A stretch of 32,613 bases of DNA, taken from Lachnospiraceae bacterium (GTDB lineage: Bacteria > Bacillota > Clostridia > Lachnospirales > Lachnospiraceae). Numbering within the stretch: position 1 is the first letter of the stretch; every line of letters starts with the position of its first letter. Location: contig JAQVCT010000030.1 of the NCBI GenBank assembly GCA_028689655.1, positions 1 through 32,613 on the forward strand. Direction: 5' to 3'. The translations under genes and the position numbers were made by a program. The notes below the pieces were generated by a model, which saw only the letters and a list, made by a program, of their open reading frames with translations, ran no database searches and was not told the origin of the DNA. Shown here one piece after another: positions 7,215-15,004 of this stretch.

Positions 7215-8126
7215 TTACACAAGTTCCCAGGCAAGGTCCAACGTTCTCTTTGCCCCTGCCATGGTAACGTCCGCGTCTTCCTCTCCGAAAGGCTTTACCT
7301 CGAAGCTGACGATAGGTCTGTTCTCCTCATTCAGGAAACCGATTTGGAGCAGCAGTCTCAGATATGCTGCCAGCTCCTCCACATCATTTTCACTGTTGGG
7401 GAAACCGAATCTTGGATGCTCATCCCCATAAGCCGGGCATTCCGGACTTTTGATCACAGTGTTGCCCATATGGGCATGTCGGATGTAATCCTTCACCGGG
7501 AGCAGATTTTCCTGGATGGTCTCATGAATCATGGGGATGTGGCTCAGATCCACCATGAGTCCAAAATTATCATATTCCCTGCCCATGGTCTCCGCATATC
7601 TTTTCACCAGCTCCACGGGGCCGATGAGGGATCTCTTTGCGATATCATAGTCAAAAACTTCACAAAGTACCGGCATATCCCCTTTTGACCGGGCATAAGC
7701 ACAGAGCTCTCTGGTGGATTCCAATAACTTCTGGAAGGATTCTTCCCGGGTCTCTTTCTCATAGGTTCCTGCCAGAAAGGAAAAATCTGCGGCACCGATC
7801 TCATACGCCTCATCGATTCCTTCCTTCAGGGATGCGAGGGCTTTCTGTCTGCCCTCTTCGTCCAGGTCGTTGATATTCAGCCCTGCTCCCAGCATCCGTC
7901 CCTGACCGCCGTATGCAGATGTCATATGGGCACAGGCAATCATATCCGCCGCAGCCCTGCGGGTAGCAGGGTCTTTCATACGCGCCACTTCCACTACTTC
8001 AAAATAAGGATCTGTCACTATTTTTTTCAGACATTCCAGTATGGGACCTTCTCCACCTGCCAGTCCACCATATGCAACGTGAAGAATCGTTCCTACTTTC
8101 ATATACCGTCTCATTGGTTTATCCAT
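7215..8126 (-). CDS. Sugar phosphate isomerase/epimerase-family TIM barrel (paralogue 2)
   Basis: A 303-residue TIM-barrel enzyme paralogous to the next gene downstream. They share VGTI near the start, the EVFDYD, VDLSHIP and HAHMGN metal-site segments, YGDEHPRFGFPNSEND, and SFEV near the end. The frame is open upstream to 8207, which would overlap the transketolase gene. I prefer the ATG at 8126 (MDKPMRRYMKVG) because its length to the VGTI motif matches the paralogue exactly and an AAAGGA lies upstream; 8138 is the alternative. The role is a metal-dependent isomerase, epimerase or decarboxylase on a sugar or sugar acid. Position directly after the split transketolase suggests it prepares a ketose for ketol transfer or handles its product. 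Confidence 0.87.
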   Translation of the reverse strand: MDKPMRRYMKVGTILHVAYGGLAGGEGPILECLKKIVTDPYFEVVEVARMKDPATRRAAADMIACAHMTSAYGGQGRMLGAGLNINDLDEEGRQKALASLKEGIDEAYEIGAADFSFLAGTYEKETREESFQKLLESTRELCAYARSKGDMPVLCEVFDYDIAKRSLIGPVELVKRYAETMGREYDNFGLMVDLSHIPMIHETIQENLLPVKDYIRHAHMGNTVIKSPECPAYGDEHPRFGFPNSENDVEELAAYLRLLLQIGFLNEENRPIVSFEVKPFGEEDADVTMAGAKRTLDLAWELV

Positions 8127-8163
8127 CTTAATGACCATTCCTTTCTCGTTCCGTATGAATTCA

Positions 8164-9099
8164 TTATTTTCTTGAAACTGCTTTCTCGGCTGCTGCTGCA
8201 ACTGCATCTACATCCAGACCATATTTTTTCAGAATCTCTGCATATGCGCCTGATTCTCCATGGCAGTCCTGCATACCGATCATCTCGGTAGGAACGGTGC
8301 ATCCTGCCTTTGCCATCACTTCTGCAACTGCTCCCCCCAGTCCACCGATGATACTGTGCTCTTCCGCTGTGACGAAAGCACCTGTTTCCTTTGCACATTT
8401 CTCGATGAGTTCTGCATCGATTGGTTTGATATAATACATATCTACCACTCTTGCGCTGATTCCCTTTGCCGCAAGCTTCTCCGCTGCCAGCATCGCTGTG
8501 CTTACCATCAGTCCGCAGGCAATGATGGTCACGTCAGAGCCTTCTCTTACTACCATTCCTTTTCCTCTTTCAAATACTGCGCCCTCCGGATGACAATCCG
8601 GTGCTGCATCTCTGGAAAGACGGATGTACATTGGCTGATCTAATTCTATGGCGTTCTGAATCATCCAGTCTGTGATCTGTGCGTCGCTGGCCACCATGAC
8701 GTCAACGCCTGGCAGAGTTCTCATCATGGCGATATCTTCCAGTGCATGATGTGTGGCTCCGTCATAAGCATCTGATAATCCGCCGTAAGCACCCATCATT
8801 TTTATATTTAATCCTGAATAGGACATAAAAGTTCTGGCTGCAAGAGAGCCGATCGTTGTAAGGAATACTGCAAATGTATTGACAAAAGGAATCTTTCCAC
8901 TTTTTGCCATACCTGCTGCCATACCCATCATAGCATATTCAGAAATACCACAGTTGTAGAAACGATCCGGATATTCCTTTCCGAACACTGCGGATTTTGT
9001 AGAACCTGATACATCGGCATCTAATACCACAATGTTTTCATTTGTGGCGCCATATTTTTTGATTGAATCTCCATATACCTCACGAATTGCCTTTGCCAT
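8164..9099 (-). CDS. Transketolase, C-terminal subunit (split transketolase)
   Basis: A 311-residue protein corresponding to the pyrimidine-binding and C-terminal domains of transketolase. Segments such as YGATNENIVVLDADVSGST, the NCGISEYAMMGMAAGMA block holding the glutamate that activates the thiamine cofactor, and GGLSDAYDGATHHALED are typical. It forms a heteromer with the subunit encoded just upstream; the two reading frames join as TAATG. Together they move a two-carbon ketol unit between sugars using thiamine diphosphate and a divalent metal. Split forms are common for housekeeping and for substrate-specialised transketolases alike. Here the surrounding isomerases and sigma-54 control argue for a specialised catabolic role. 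The ribosome binding site GGAGG lies inside the end of the partner gene. Confidence 0.94.
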   Translation of the reverse strand: MAKAIREVYGDSIKKYGATNENIVVLDADVSGSTKSAVFGKEYPDRFYNCGISEYAMMGMAAGMAKSGKIPFVNTFAVFLTTIGSLAARTFMSYSGLNIKMMGAYGGLSDAYDGATHHALEDIAMMRTLPGVDVMVASDAQITDWMIQNAIELDQPMYIRLSRDAAPDCHPEGAVFERGKGMVVREGSDVTIIACGLMVSTAMLAAEKLAAKGISARVVDMYYIKPIDAELIEKCAKETGAFVTAEEHSIIGGLGGAVAEVMAKAGCTVPTEMIGMQDCHGESGAYAEILKKYGLDVDAVAAAAEKAVSRK

Positions 9100-9926
9100 T
9101 ACTGGATACCTCCTAACTCTTTCATTGCTGCTTCATAGTGTTCCTCTTTAATGGGAGCCCCGTGCCATATATTCTTCCCTTCCATGAAAGAAATGCCTTT
9201 TCCTTTTACCGTCCTGGCAAGGATGATACTTGGAACACCTTTTACAGATTTTGCTGTTTCAATCGCTGCGCTGATGGCGGATACGTCATGTCCATCACAG
9301 ACAATTGTGTTGTAACCGAATGCTTTGAACTTCAATTCAATATCTCCCATAGGCATGATATCCTGTGTGGTTCCGTCAAGCTGCACGCCGTTCCAGTCAA
9401 GGATCGAGATCAAGTGGTCTGCTTTGAACTTGGATGCATTCATACAGGTCTCCCATACGACTCCTTCGTTGATCTCCCCATCTCCCAGAATAGCGTAGGT
9501 GTAAGCATCAATGTCATCCTGTTTATCAGCCAATGCAATACCCAGAGCCAATGGATAACCTGCCCCAAGTGGTCCTGTGGAAGCTTCTACACCTGGTGTC
9601 TCCTTAGAGCACGGATGTCCCTGGAGACGGCTGTTCATCTGCCTTAATGTCTTCATCTCTTCCATTGGGAAGAATCCTTTTTCTGCCAGTTCCATATATA
9701 ACATAGGTGCTGCATGTCCCTTGCAAAGAATGATCTTGTCACGGCTCCTATCGTTGATATTCTCCGGTGTCACATTTGCCTCATTAAAATAAAGTGTGGT
9801 GAGGATCTCACATACTGAAAGTGATCCTCCCGGATGTCCTGTCTGGATGCTGTGTAAAGTTTCAATCAAATTTTTTCTGAACTTGAGACATAATGCATCC
9901 AACTGCATTTTCTTTTCGTTGGTCAT
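9099..9926 (-). CDS. Transketolase, N-terminal subunit (split transketolase)
   Basis: A 275-residue protein carrying the thiamine-diphosphate-binding half of transketolase. The motif GDGEINEG followed by ILDWNGVQLDG is the classical GDG-x(~25)-NN-like cofactor site. GHPGGSLS near the start and CKGHAAPMLY are also family hallmarks. The frame extends to 9950, but that ATG has no ribosome binding site. The ATG at 9926 (MTNEKKMQ) is preceded by GGAGA at a good distance, so I use it. The stop overlaps the next start as TAATG, implying coupled and roughly equimolar synthesis. It follows the racemase-like gene by 30 bases within the operon from 11539. Confidence 0.94.
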   Translation of the reverse strand: MTNEKKMQLDALCLKFRKNLIETLHSIQTGHPGGSLSVCEILTTLYFNEANVTPENINDRSRDKIILCKGHAAPMLYMELAEKGFFPMEEMKTLRQMNSRLQGHPCSKETPGVEASTGPLGAGYPLALGIALADKQDDIDAYTYAILGDGEINEGVVWETCMNASKFKADHLISILDWNGVQLDGTTQDIMPMGDIELKFKAFGYNTIVCDGHDVSAISAAIETAKSVKGVPSIILARTVKGKGISFMEGKNIWHGAPIKEEHYEAAMKELGGIQ

Positions 9927-9956
9927 TTTTTCATTTCTCCTTTTCCTCATGAATGA

Positions 9957-10613
9957 TTAATTGTTTAATGTATCTTTCACCTGCTCCAAACAAAGTGTTG
10001 GACTTGAAAGAACAGGAATTTTGCAGATTGCTTCGATCCGGCTGTCAAGATGTGCCATGGATGCCTGTGCAAGTACCACACAGTCATATCCCGAGATATC
10101 CTTTGCAATCTCCAGTAATATGGCATCGTGTTTGTCCATATCCATCGCCTTCATGGCTTTGAATGCTTCCACATCAGCACGAAAATCTACTGTGATTTCT
10201 TTTCCTATGGCTGCCGCCTCTGTCATTAATTTATCTGTGAGGGGCTCTCTGGTACTTTCCGCTGTTGCCAGGATCAGTAACCGCTCTCCATACGTCACGG
10301 CTTTTCTGCCCATGGCATCGTCTATGGCGATGAGCGGCACCCTGATAAAAGGGCGGATCATATTGACTACCGGAGTCAGTGTAGAACAGGTCACCACGAT
10401 CATATCAGCGCCTGTCATTTCAGCAGAAGTAATATCATTGTAGAGACGTTTCCGATTTTCTACGGTAAATTCTCCTATTTCATTGGGATTGTTCGCCAGG
10501 AAATCGTCCCAGAGATTATGTATCTTCACTTCTTCTCCCAGATATTCTCTTAATGTCCGGTCAAAAGAGTTCGCTACTGTTTTAACTGTATGAATCAATG
10601 CGATACTTTTCAT
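9957..10613 (-). CDS. Aspartate/glutamate-racemase-superfamily protein with one of two usual catalytic cysteines
   Basis: A 218-residue protein of the Asp/Glu/hydantoin racemase fold. The first catalytic-cysteine motif is clear: VVTCSTLTP at about residues 73-81. The position of the second cysteine near the C-terminus reads VVLAQASMAHL, with no cysteine. A two-base racemisation is therefore unlikely in its usual form. Superfamily relatives lacking one cysteine include decarboxylases and isomerases such as arylmalonate decarboxylase-like and maleate isomerase-like enzymes. In this operon, between a TIM-barrel isomerase and a transketolase, a role on a sugar-acid carbon centre rather than an amino acid is plausible. 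An AAGGAG site, provided by the repeat at 10616-10711, precedes the ATG. Confidence 0.82.
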   Translation of the reverse strand: MKSIALIHTVKTVANSFDRTLREYLGEEVKIHNLWDDFLANNPNEIGEFTVENRKRLYNDITSAEMTGADMIVVTCSTLTPVVNMIRPFIRVPLIAIDDAMGRKAVTYGERLLILATAESTREPLTDKLMTEAAAIGKEITVDFRADVEAFKAMKAMDMDKHDAILLEIAKDISGYDCVVLAQASMAHLDSRIEAICKIPVLSSPTLCLEQVKDTLNN

Positions 10614-10615
10614 TT

Positions 10616-10711
10616 GATTTCGCTCCTTCTTAATGTAATGCCCCCTCGCCTTCGCTCATCGGCAGATCGTCGGAGCTATTTATAAAATGAAACTTCGTTT
10701 CATTTCGCTCC
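10616..10711 (-). repeat. Single diverged copy of the 88-bp ribosome-binding-site-bearing element
   Basis: GGAGCGAAAT (minus sense) occurs at both ends, 85 bp apart. Between them are AAATGAAAC-GAA-GTTTCATTT (10685-10705), then GCTCC complementary to the flanking GGAGC, then a core whose end GAGGGGGCATTACATTAAGA matches the tandem copies at 1111-1374 with few changes. The upstream gene stops with TGA inside ATGA at the element's edge. The downstream gene starts ATGAAAAG just beyond the other edge. The native junction was therefore probably an ATGA overlap, now split by the element, which supplies a new Shine-Dalgarno sequence. Confidence 0.82.
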
Positions 10712-11539
10712 TCCTCCATACACCTTACCGAGGATTGGCTGCAGGTGGGCGATGGCATTCTTTGCTGCTTCCTCCATGGATGGAATCTGGAAGATCTCTG
10801 TGCAGAACGCGCCATCGTACCCGCATTCTTTGAATGTGGATATGATTTTTTCAAAATCCAGTCCACAGTGCCCTGGATATCTTCTATTATTATCTGCCAG
10901 ATGGACATGGATGTTATAAGAACTATATTTCCTGATTGCCTCTATGACATTTTTTTCTTCCAGATTCAGATGAAATACATCCATCATTAATCTGAAATTT
11001 TTCCTGTCCACACAGTCAACCATGGCTGCACCCTCTGCTAAAGTATTAATGAAATTAGTCTGCATGATGGTCACTGTTTCCAATGCAATCATGACATTCT
11101 TCGGTGCCGCATAATCCGCAAGTTCCCGGAATGCCTGCACTGCATAGCTTTCTGTCTCTTCCCTGGTAAGTTCTGCACAGTATTGACCGCGCACGCGTCC
11201 AATGTTGATATTTGCTCCAAGATATGCTGCGAAATCAATGATTTCCTTGCTTCTGGCAATAGCCTCAGCTCTGATCTCCGCCTTTGGATTGGTATAGCTA
11301 AGTCCCAATTGACCGAAGATCTCTCCGGTACATACCAGCACTACCTTCAGATCATTTTTCTCTGCTTCCCTCTTCACAAACTCCCAATCTAATTTCGATG
11401 GATTTAAGGTCATCAGTTCCACGCCCTTGTAGCCAAAAGATGCCAGATCTGCAAAGCTTTTCTCAAGTGGTCCCTGATATGCCGTTACAGAATCTGCGAT
11501 TGCAACATCCGGTGTAGCGACTTGATAACATAGTCTCAT
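10700..11539 (-). CDS. Sugar phosphate isomerase/epimerase-family TIM barrel (first gene of the operon)
   Basis: A 279-residue xylose-isomerase-like TIM barrel, not closely similar to the pair at 6174-8126. Candidate metal ligands are the glutamate in IALETVTI, the aspartate in LMMDVFHLN, the histidines in HVHLADNN and CTEIFQIP near the end. The GHCGLDF segment resembles hydroxypyruvate-isomerase- and epimerase-type family members. It is the first gene after a sigma-54 promoter 56-71 bases upstream and starts the seven-gene operon down to 5145. Its last codons contain GGAGGAGCG, the likely original ribosome binding site for the next gene. The reaction is a metal-dependent isomerisation or epimerisation of a small sugar derivative; the substrate is unknown. 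Confidence 0.88.
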   Translation of the reverse strand: MRLCYQVATPDVAIADSVTAYQGPLEKSFADLASFGYKGVELMTLNPSKLDWEFVKREAEKNDLKVVLVCTGEIFGQLGLSYTNPKAEIRAEAIARSKEIIDFAAYLGANINIGRVRGQYCAELTREETESYAVQAFRELADYAAPKNVMIALETVTIMQTNFINTLAEGAAMVDCVDRKNFRLMMDVFHLNLEEKNVIEAIRKYSSYNIHVHLADNNRRYPGHCGLDFEKIISTFKECGYDGAFCTEIFQIPSMEEAAKNAIAHLQPILGKVYGGGAK

Positions 11540-11594
11540 AAACTCACTCCTTTTCCATATTAATGCTTTCTATTTACATCTACATAATTAATAA

Positions 11595-11610
11595 GCAAAT
11601 TCTGTGCCAA
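11595..11610 (-). promoter_or_regulatory. Sigma-54 (-24/-12) promoter of the isomerase-transketolase operon
   Basis: The minus strand reads TTGGCACAGAATTTGC, with the invariant GG and GC separated by exactly 10 bases as sigma-54 requires. Expected transcription start is near 11583, about 44 bases before the ATG at 11539. It is one of five such sites in the window, each just upstream of a minus-strand operon. Confidence 0.9.
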
Positions 11611-11668
11611 CTTTTTCCCTACCCTTTATTTTATTTAAAATAGCTGTTTTACCTTTTGATTTTTCTAT

Positions 11669-11751
11669 GTGAAACATTTTTCTCTCTATTATTCCATATT
11701 TGTTTCATTTTGTTTCATTTTGTTTCTCTCGTAATGTTCCAAATTGTTTCA
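11669..11751. promoter_or_regulatory. Cluster of TGTTTCA/TGAAACA half-sites, putative activator sites
   Basis: TGTTTCA occurs at 11701-11707, 11711-11717 and 11745-11751, with TGTTTCT at 11721-11727 and the inverse GTGAAACA at 11669-11676. The spacing of 10 bases puts neighbours on the same helix face. They lie 60-155 bases upstream of the sigma-54 promoter, the usual range for enhancer sites, and next to the divergent activator gene. The same word clusters upstream of the promoter at 25685-25700. Confidence 0.65.
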
Positions 11752-11780
11752 TAATTATATTTCATTTTATGCATCATTTT

Positions 11781-11797
11781 TGTTGTAATCTGCAACA
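11781..11797. promoter_or_regulatory. TGTTG/CAACA inverted site upstream of regulator B
   Basis: TGTTG-TAATCTG-CAACA is an inverted repeat whose right half, TGCAACA, matches the half-site found upstream of the promoters at 18302 and 20103. It lies 53-69 bases before the ATG at 11850, a good place to control regulator B. No clear sigma-70-type promoter could be assigned in this AT-rich stretch. Confidence 0.45.
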
Positions 11798-11849
11798 TTT
11801 TATGTCATAGTTTGAAATAAATAATATACATGAACAGGAGTGTCCTACT

Positions 11850-13772
11850 ATGATAAAGCTTGTTTTCATACTTCCCTATGCTGAACTGTTCCATGACGTA
11901 AAAAACGCATTTCTTCAGTTAGAGCGCCCTGACGTTAGTTATGAGATTCTCACAGTCACAGACAGTGAGGAAGATCTTGTGGGTAAGCTGCAGGGAGACG
12001 CTGTCATTGCACGTGGGTTTGCATCTCATTTTTTTCAGTCCCGTAAGCCATCAAATATGATTAACGTTGAAATCGCCACCTCCGGTGTAGACATCATCCT
12101 TGCCGCACAGGAATGCCTCAATCTATATCATAAGAAAAATATTGCAATTCTTGGCACCAAAACAATTATTGACAGTTGTCATCACCTGGAAACGCTTTTC
12201 AAAGGTATCCATTTTCAATATTATTTAATAAAACAACGCTCTGATGCATACGCCTGTATACAAACTGCTGTGACCGATGGTGCTGAAGCTGTCATTGGCG
12301 GAAGAACCGTATGTCGTGCCGCTAAACAGATAAACTTACCCTCTGTATTAATCAAAACCGGGCCGGAGGCTATATCGAAATCTCTCGGCATAGCCATTCG
12401 TCTTGTAGAGGAAACCAGAAAAGAGCATATGCAGTATGACCGTATTTCTAAAATCATACAGTACTCCTACAGCGGTATTCTATCAACAAATGCCAATGGT
12501 ATCATTAACAGTATTAATGAAAAAGCCTGTTCCATATTCCATACCTCTCTGCAGGAATCCATCGGGCAGCCTTTCACAAATTTACTTCCTGCCTCTAACA
12601 TTGTGAAACTTATTCATAATAATCAGACGCGGATTGACGAAATCTGCAAAACCAGATATGGTATGCTCACTGTCACTTACGTACCGATTATACACGATTC
12701 AGAATGTAATGGTTGTGTAATCACCTGTATGGAAGCCAACGAATTGCAAAAAACGGAGGCAAAATTACGAAAAAAAATTCTGGATCGAGGTTTTATCGCA
12801 AAATATTGTTTTGATGACATTATTCATCATGATCATTCCATGGATCTCGTTATAGAAAAAGCAAAACGTTTCAGTCGAAATGAATCTAATGTCTTCATTC
12901 ATGGTGAAACCGGCGTAGGAAAAGAACTCTTTGCACAGAGTATTCATAATGCCAGTCGTAGAAAAAATGGACCTTTTGTGGCTATTAACTGTGCCGCGCT
13001 TCCTGAACAGCTTTTGGAGAGTGAATTATTTGGTTATGTGGAAGGAGCTTTTACCGGTGCTTCCAAAAACGGCAAGATTGGTATGTTCGAGGCAGCTCAT
13101 CATGGTACAATCTTCTTAGACGAAATCGGTGATATGTCTTTGAAGCTGCAGGGCAGACTTTTACGTGTTTTACAGGAAAAAGAAATTGTCAGACTCGGGG
13201 GCGATCATGTTATCCCCATTGATGTACGTGTTATTTCTGCTACAAATCGCGACTTGAACCATGAATGTGAACTTGGCAACTTTAGAAACGATCTCATGTA
13301 TCGCCTCGATGTCCTGCATATTGTAGTTCCTCCTCTTCGGAAAAGAAAGCAGGACATCGTCCCTCTCTCCCTCACTTTTATCGAAGAGATCTGCAGGCAG
13401 GAAGGACAAGCAGCTTTTTCGCACATCGAACCTGAGGCTCAGACTATGTTGCAAAGCTACGCGTGGGATGGAAATGTCCGGCAACTTTATAATATCATTC
13501 AACGAATCTGTGTACTCTGTGAAGACAATACAATAACAAAGGAACTGGTCGCCGAAGCTCTTGAACTTCACACATCTGCCACGCAGATGCCTGTTGACGT
13601 ATCTGCTGAACCATCAGTACCGTCCGACATCTCCTTTTCAGACCTTTCTGAGCAGGAGATTATTTCCCATGCATTAGAATTCAATCATTTTAACAGGGGA
13701 AAAACTGCAGAGGTTCTTGGCATGGATCGCTCCACACTATGGAGAAAAATGAAAAAATACAATTTACTGTAA
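11850..13772 (+). CDS. PrpR-type sigma-54-dependent transcriptional activator (regulator B)
   Basis: A 640-residue enhancer-binding protein and the main plus-strand gene. The N-terminal 195 residues form a PrpR-like sensor domain (GDAVIARGF at 49-57). A PAS-like region spans about 200-300 (SYSGILSTNANGII). The AAA+ domain has Walker A GETGVGKE (352-359), a canonical GAFTGA loop (399-404) and Walker B IFLDEIGD (421-428). The C-terminus has a Fis-type helix-turn-helix with TAEVLGMDRSTLWRKMKK. It is divergent from the isomerase-transketolase operon and separated from it by the TGTTTCA cluster, so that operon is its most likely target. A shared bidirectional terminator follows. It resembles regulator A over its full length, implying duplication and specialisation. 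Confidence 0.94.
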   Translation: MIKLVFILPYAELFHDVKNAFLQLERPDVSYEILTVTDSEEDLVGKLQGDAVIARGFASHFFQSRKPSNMINVEIATSGVDIILAAQECLNLYHKKNIAILGTKTIIDSCHHLETLFKGIHFQYYLIKQRSDAYACIQTAVTDGAEAVIGGRTVCRAAKQINLPSVLIKTGPEAISKSLGIAIRLVEETRKEHMQYDRISKIIQYSYSGILSTNANGIINSINEKACSIFHTSLQESIGQPFTNLLPASNIVKLIHNNQTRIDEICKTRYGMLTVTYVPIIHDSECNGCVITCMEANELQKTEAKLRKKILDRGFIAKYCFDDIIHHDHSMDLVIEKAKRFSRNESNVFIHGETGVGKELFAQSIHNASRRKNGPFVAINCAALPEQLLESELFGYVEGAFTGASKNGKIGMFEAAHHGTIFLDEIGDMSLKLQGRLLRVLQEKEIVRLGGDHVIPIDVRVISATNRDLNHECELGNFRNDLMYRLDVLHIVVPPLRKRKQDIVPLSLTFIEEICRQEGQAAFSHIEPEAQTMLQSYAWDGNVRQLYNIIQRICVLCEDNTITKELVAEALELHTSATQMPVDVSAEPSVPSDISFSDLSEQEIISHALEFNHFNRGKTAEVLGMDRSTLWRKMKKYNLL

Positions 13773-13775
13773 GAA

Positions 13776-13822
13776 AAAGCACTGCCTGAACTTTCTTATC
13801 AATATCATTCAGCAGTGCTTTC
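13776..13822. terminator. Bidirectional terminator between convergent genes
   Basis: AAAGCACTGC on the left pairs with GCAGTGCTTT on the right, with CTGAA/TTCAG extending the stem after a one-base bulge. A-rich sequence lies on the left and a T-rich run (TTTATTTTTT) on the right, so it can terminate regulator B (ending 13772) and the amidohydrolase operon (ending 13826). Confidence 0.85.
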
Positions 13823-13825
13823 CCT

Positions 13826-14992
13826 TTATTTTTTGTAAATTATTCCCTCTTTCATTATGAAAGAAACTTCATTCAATGCACTGATATCCTCCACAGGATT
13901 TCCCTTTACGGCTATCATATCAGCCGAAAAGCCCAATGTCAGGCTTCCTGTAATCCGTTCTACCCCGCACAGTTCTGCACCATGAACTGTAATTCCCATA
14001 ACTGCTTCTTTGGGAGCAGCTCCAAGTTTAACAGCACATTCTGCTTCCAGAGCCATGCTGGCGTGAAGTGCATCACTTCCAATTGCATATTTCACACCCG
14101 AGGTTACAATCTTCTGCATAACCGCAGTCACCTTTTTGCGGACAATATCCGTATTTTTCTGTGTTGCAGGAGGATTATTCAGATTTCTTTCCTTTGACAT
14201 GAACACACTCGGTGTCAGGCAAATCCATCTTTCCTTCTCTTTTATCAATTCCAAATCTTCTATTGTCGCACAATAAGCATGATCAATCACATCAATACCT
14301 GCTTTTACAGCATCTCTTAATCCCTGACCTCCTATGCAATGTGCACTCGTACGGATTCCCATACGTTTTGCCTCTCCACACACTGTTTCTATTTCTTCAT
14401 AGGAAAGGAAACTAGGGATATGAGTTCCATTTACAGGAGGAGCGCCTGCTGTGATGAACACCTTCAGCCATTCTGTCCGATGAAGCATGTTCTCTCTTGC
14501 TGTATGACGGAACTCCTGGACTCCGGTATGCGGTACTCCCACAAAGCCATGTCCATGAATGCTTCTCATCCCAATACCCGCTACTACAAGTCTGGGACCT
14601 GTGAGCCCGCCTTCCCGAATAGCATTACGCACAGTAACATCTACATATTCCTTGTCTCCAAGTACCCTTGCCGTAGTAATCCCGGACATCAGATCGTCCT
14701 TTACATAATTAACAGCACGAACCGTAAGTTCAGGTGCCGGATCATTCATACGATCCAGATGCCCCGGAACACGTGCATCCATTGACGTATGTGTATGACT
14801 GTCAATCATACCCGGCATCAGGCATACCTTGCCCAACATCAACAGCTCTGCCTTCGGATATTTTTTTATCAATTCATCCTGTGTTCCTACATCTGCAATC
14901 TTATCCTCCGCGACAACAATTGCAGCATTTTCAATCTTTTCCAGATTGTTTCCAATCAATGCTTCATCAGCACACACTACATATTTTGCCAT
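13826..14992 (-). CDS. Amidohydrolase-superfamily metal-dependent hydrolase
   Basis: A 388-residue amidohydrolase of the imidazolonepropionase/dipeptidase-like type. The metal-binding HxH is in MIDSHTHTS (about residues 66-68). A lysine in WLKVFITAG could be the bridging ligand. Later ligands are in RTSAHCIGGQ and VIDHAYC, and the catalytic aspartate is in IGSDALH. It would hydrolyse a cyclic amide, ester or related C-N/C-O bond; the substrate is unknown. A GTG at 14998 is in frame, but only 2 bases follow GGAGG there; the ATG at 14992 has 8-base spacing, so I use it. It is the last gene of the TTT operon from 18156, so it may process the imported compound, for example by opening a lactone or lactam. 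Confidence 0.87.
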   Translation of the reverse strand: MAKYVVCADEALIGNNLEKIENAAIVVAEDKIADVGTQDELIKKYPKAELLMLGKVCLMPGMIDSHTHTSMDARVPGHLDRMNDPAPELTVRAVNYVKDDLMSGITTARVLGDKEYVDVTVRNAIREGGLTGPRLVVAGIGMRSIHGHGFVGVPHTGVQEFRHTARENMLHRTEWLKVFITAGAPPVNGTHIPSFLSYEEIETVCGEAKRMGIRTSAHCIGGQGLRDAVKAGIDVIDHAYCATIEDLELIKEKERWICLTPSVFMSKERNLNNPPATQKNTDIVRKKVTAVMQKIVTSGVKYAIGSDALHASMALEAECAVKLGAAPKEAVMGITVHGAELCGVERITGSLTLGFSADMIAVKGNPVEDISALNEVSFIMKEGIIYKK

Positions 14993-15004
14993 TTTCACTT
15001 CCTC

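Noticed and set aside
8127..8207. N-terminal extension of the isomerase gene to 8207
   Set aside because: It would overlap the transketolase gene by 44 bases with no ribosome binding site, and the extra residues have no counterpart in the paralogue.
10630..10908. A 92-codon minus-strand frame ending in EGALH
   Set aside because: Most of it is an out-of-frame reading of the TIM-barrel gene; only its tail lies in the repeat element. The possible short peptide is discussed as a finding instead.
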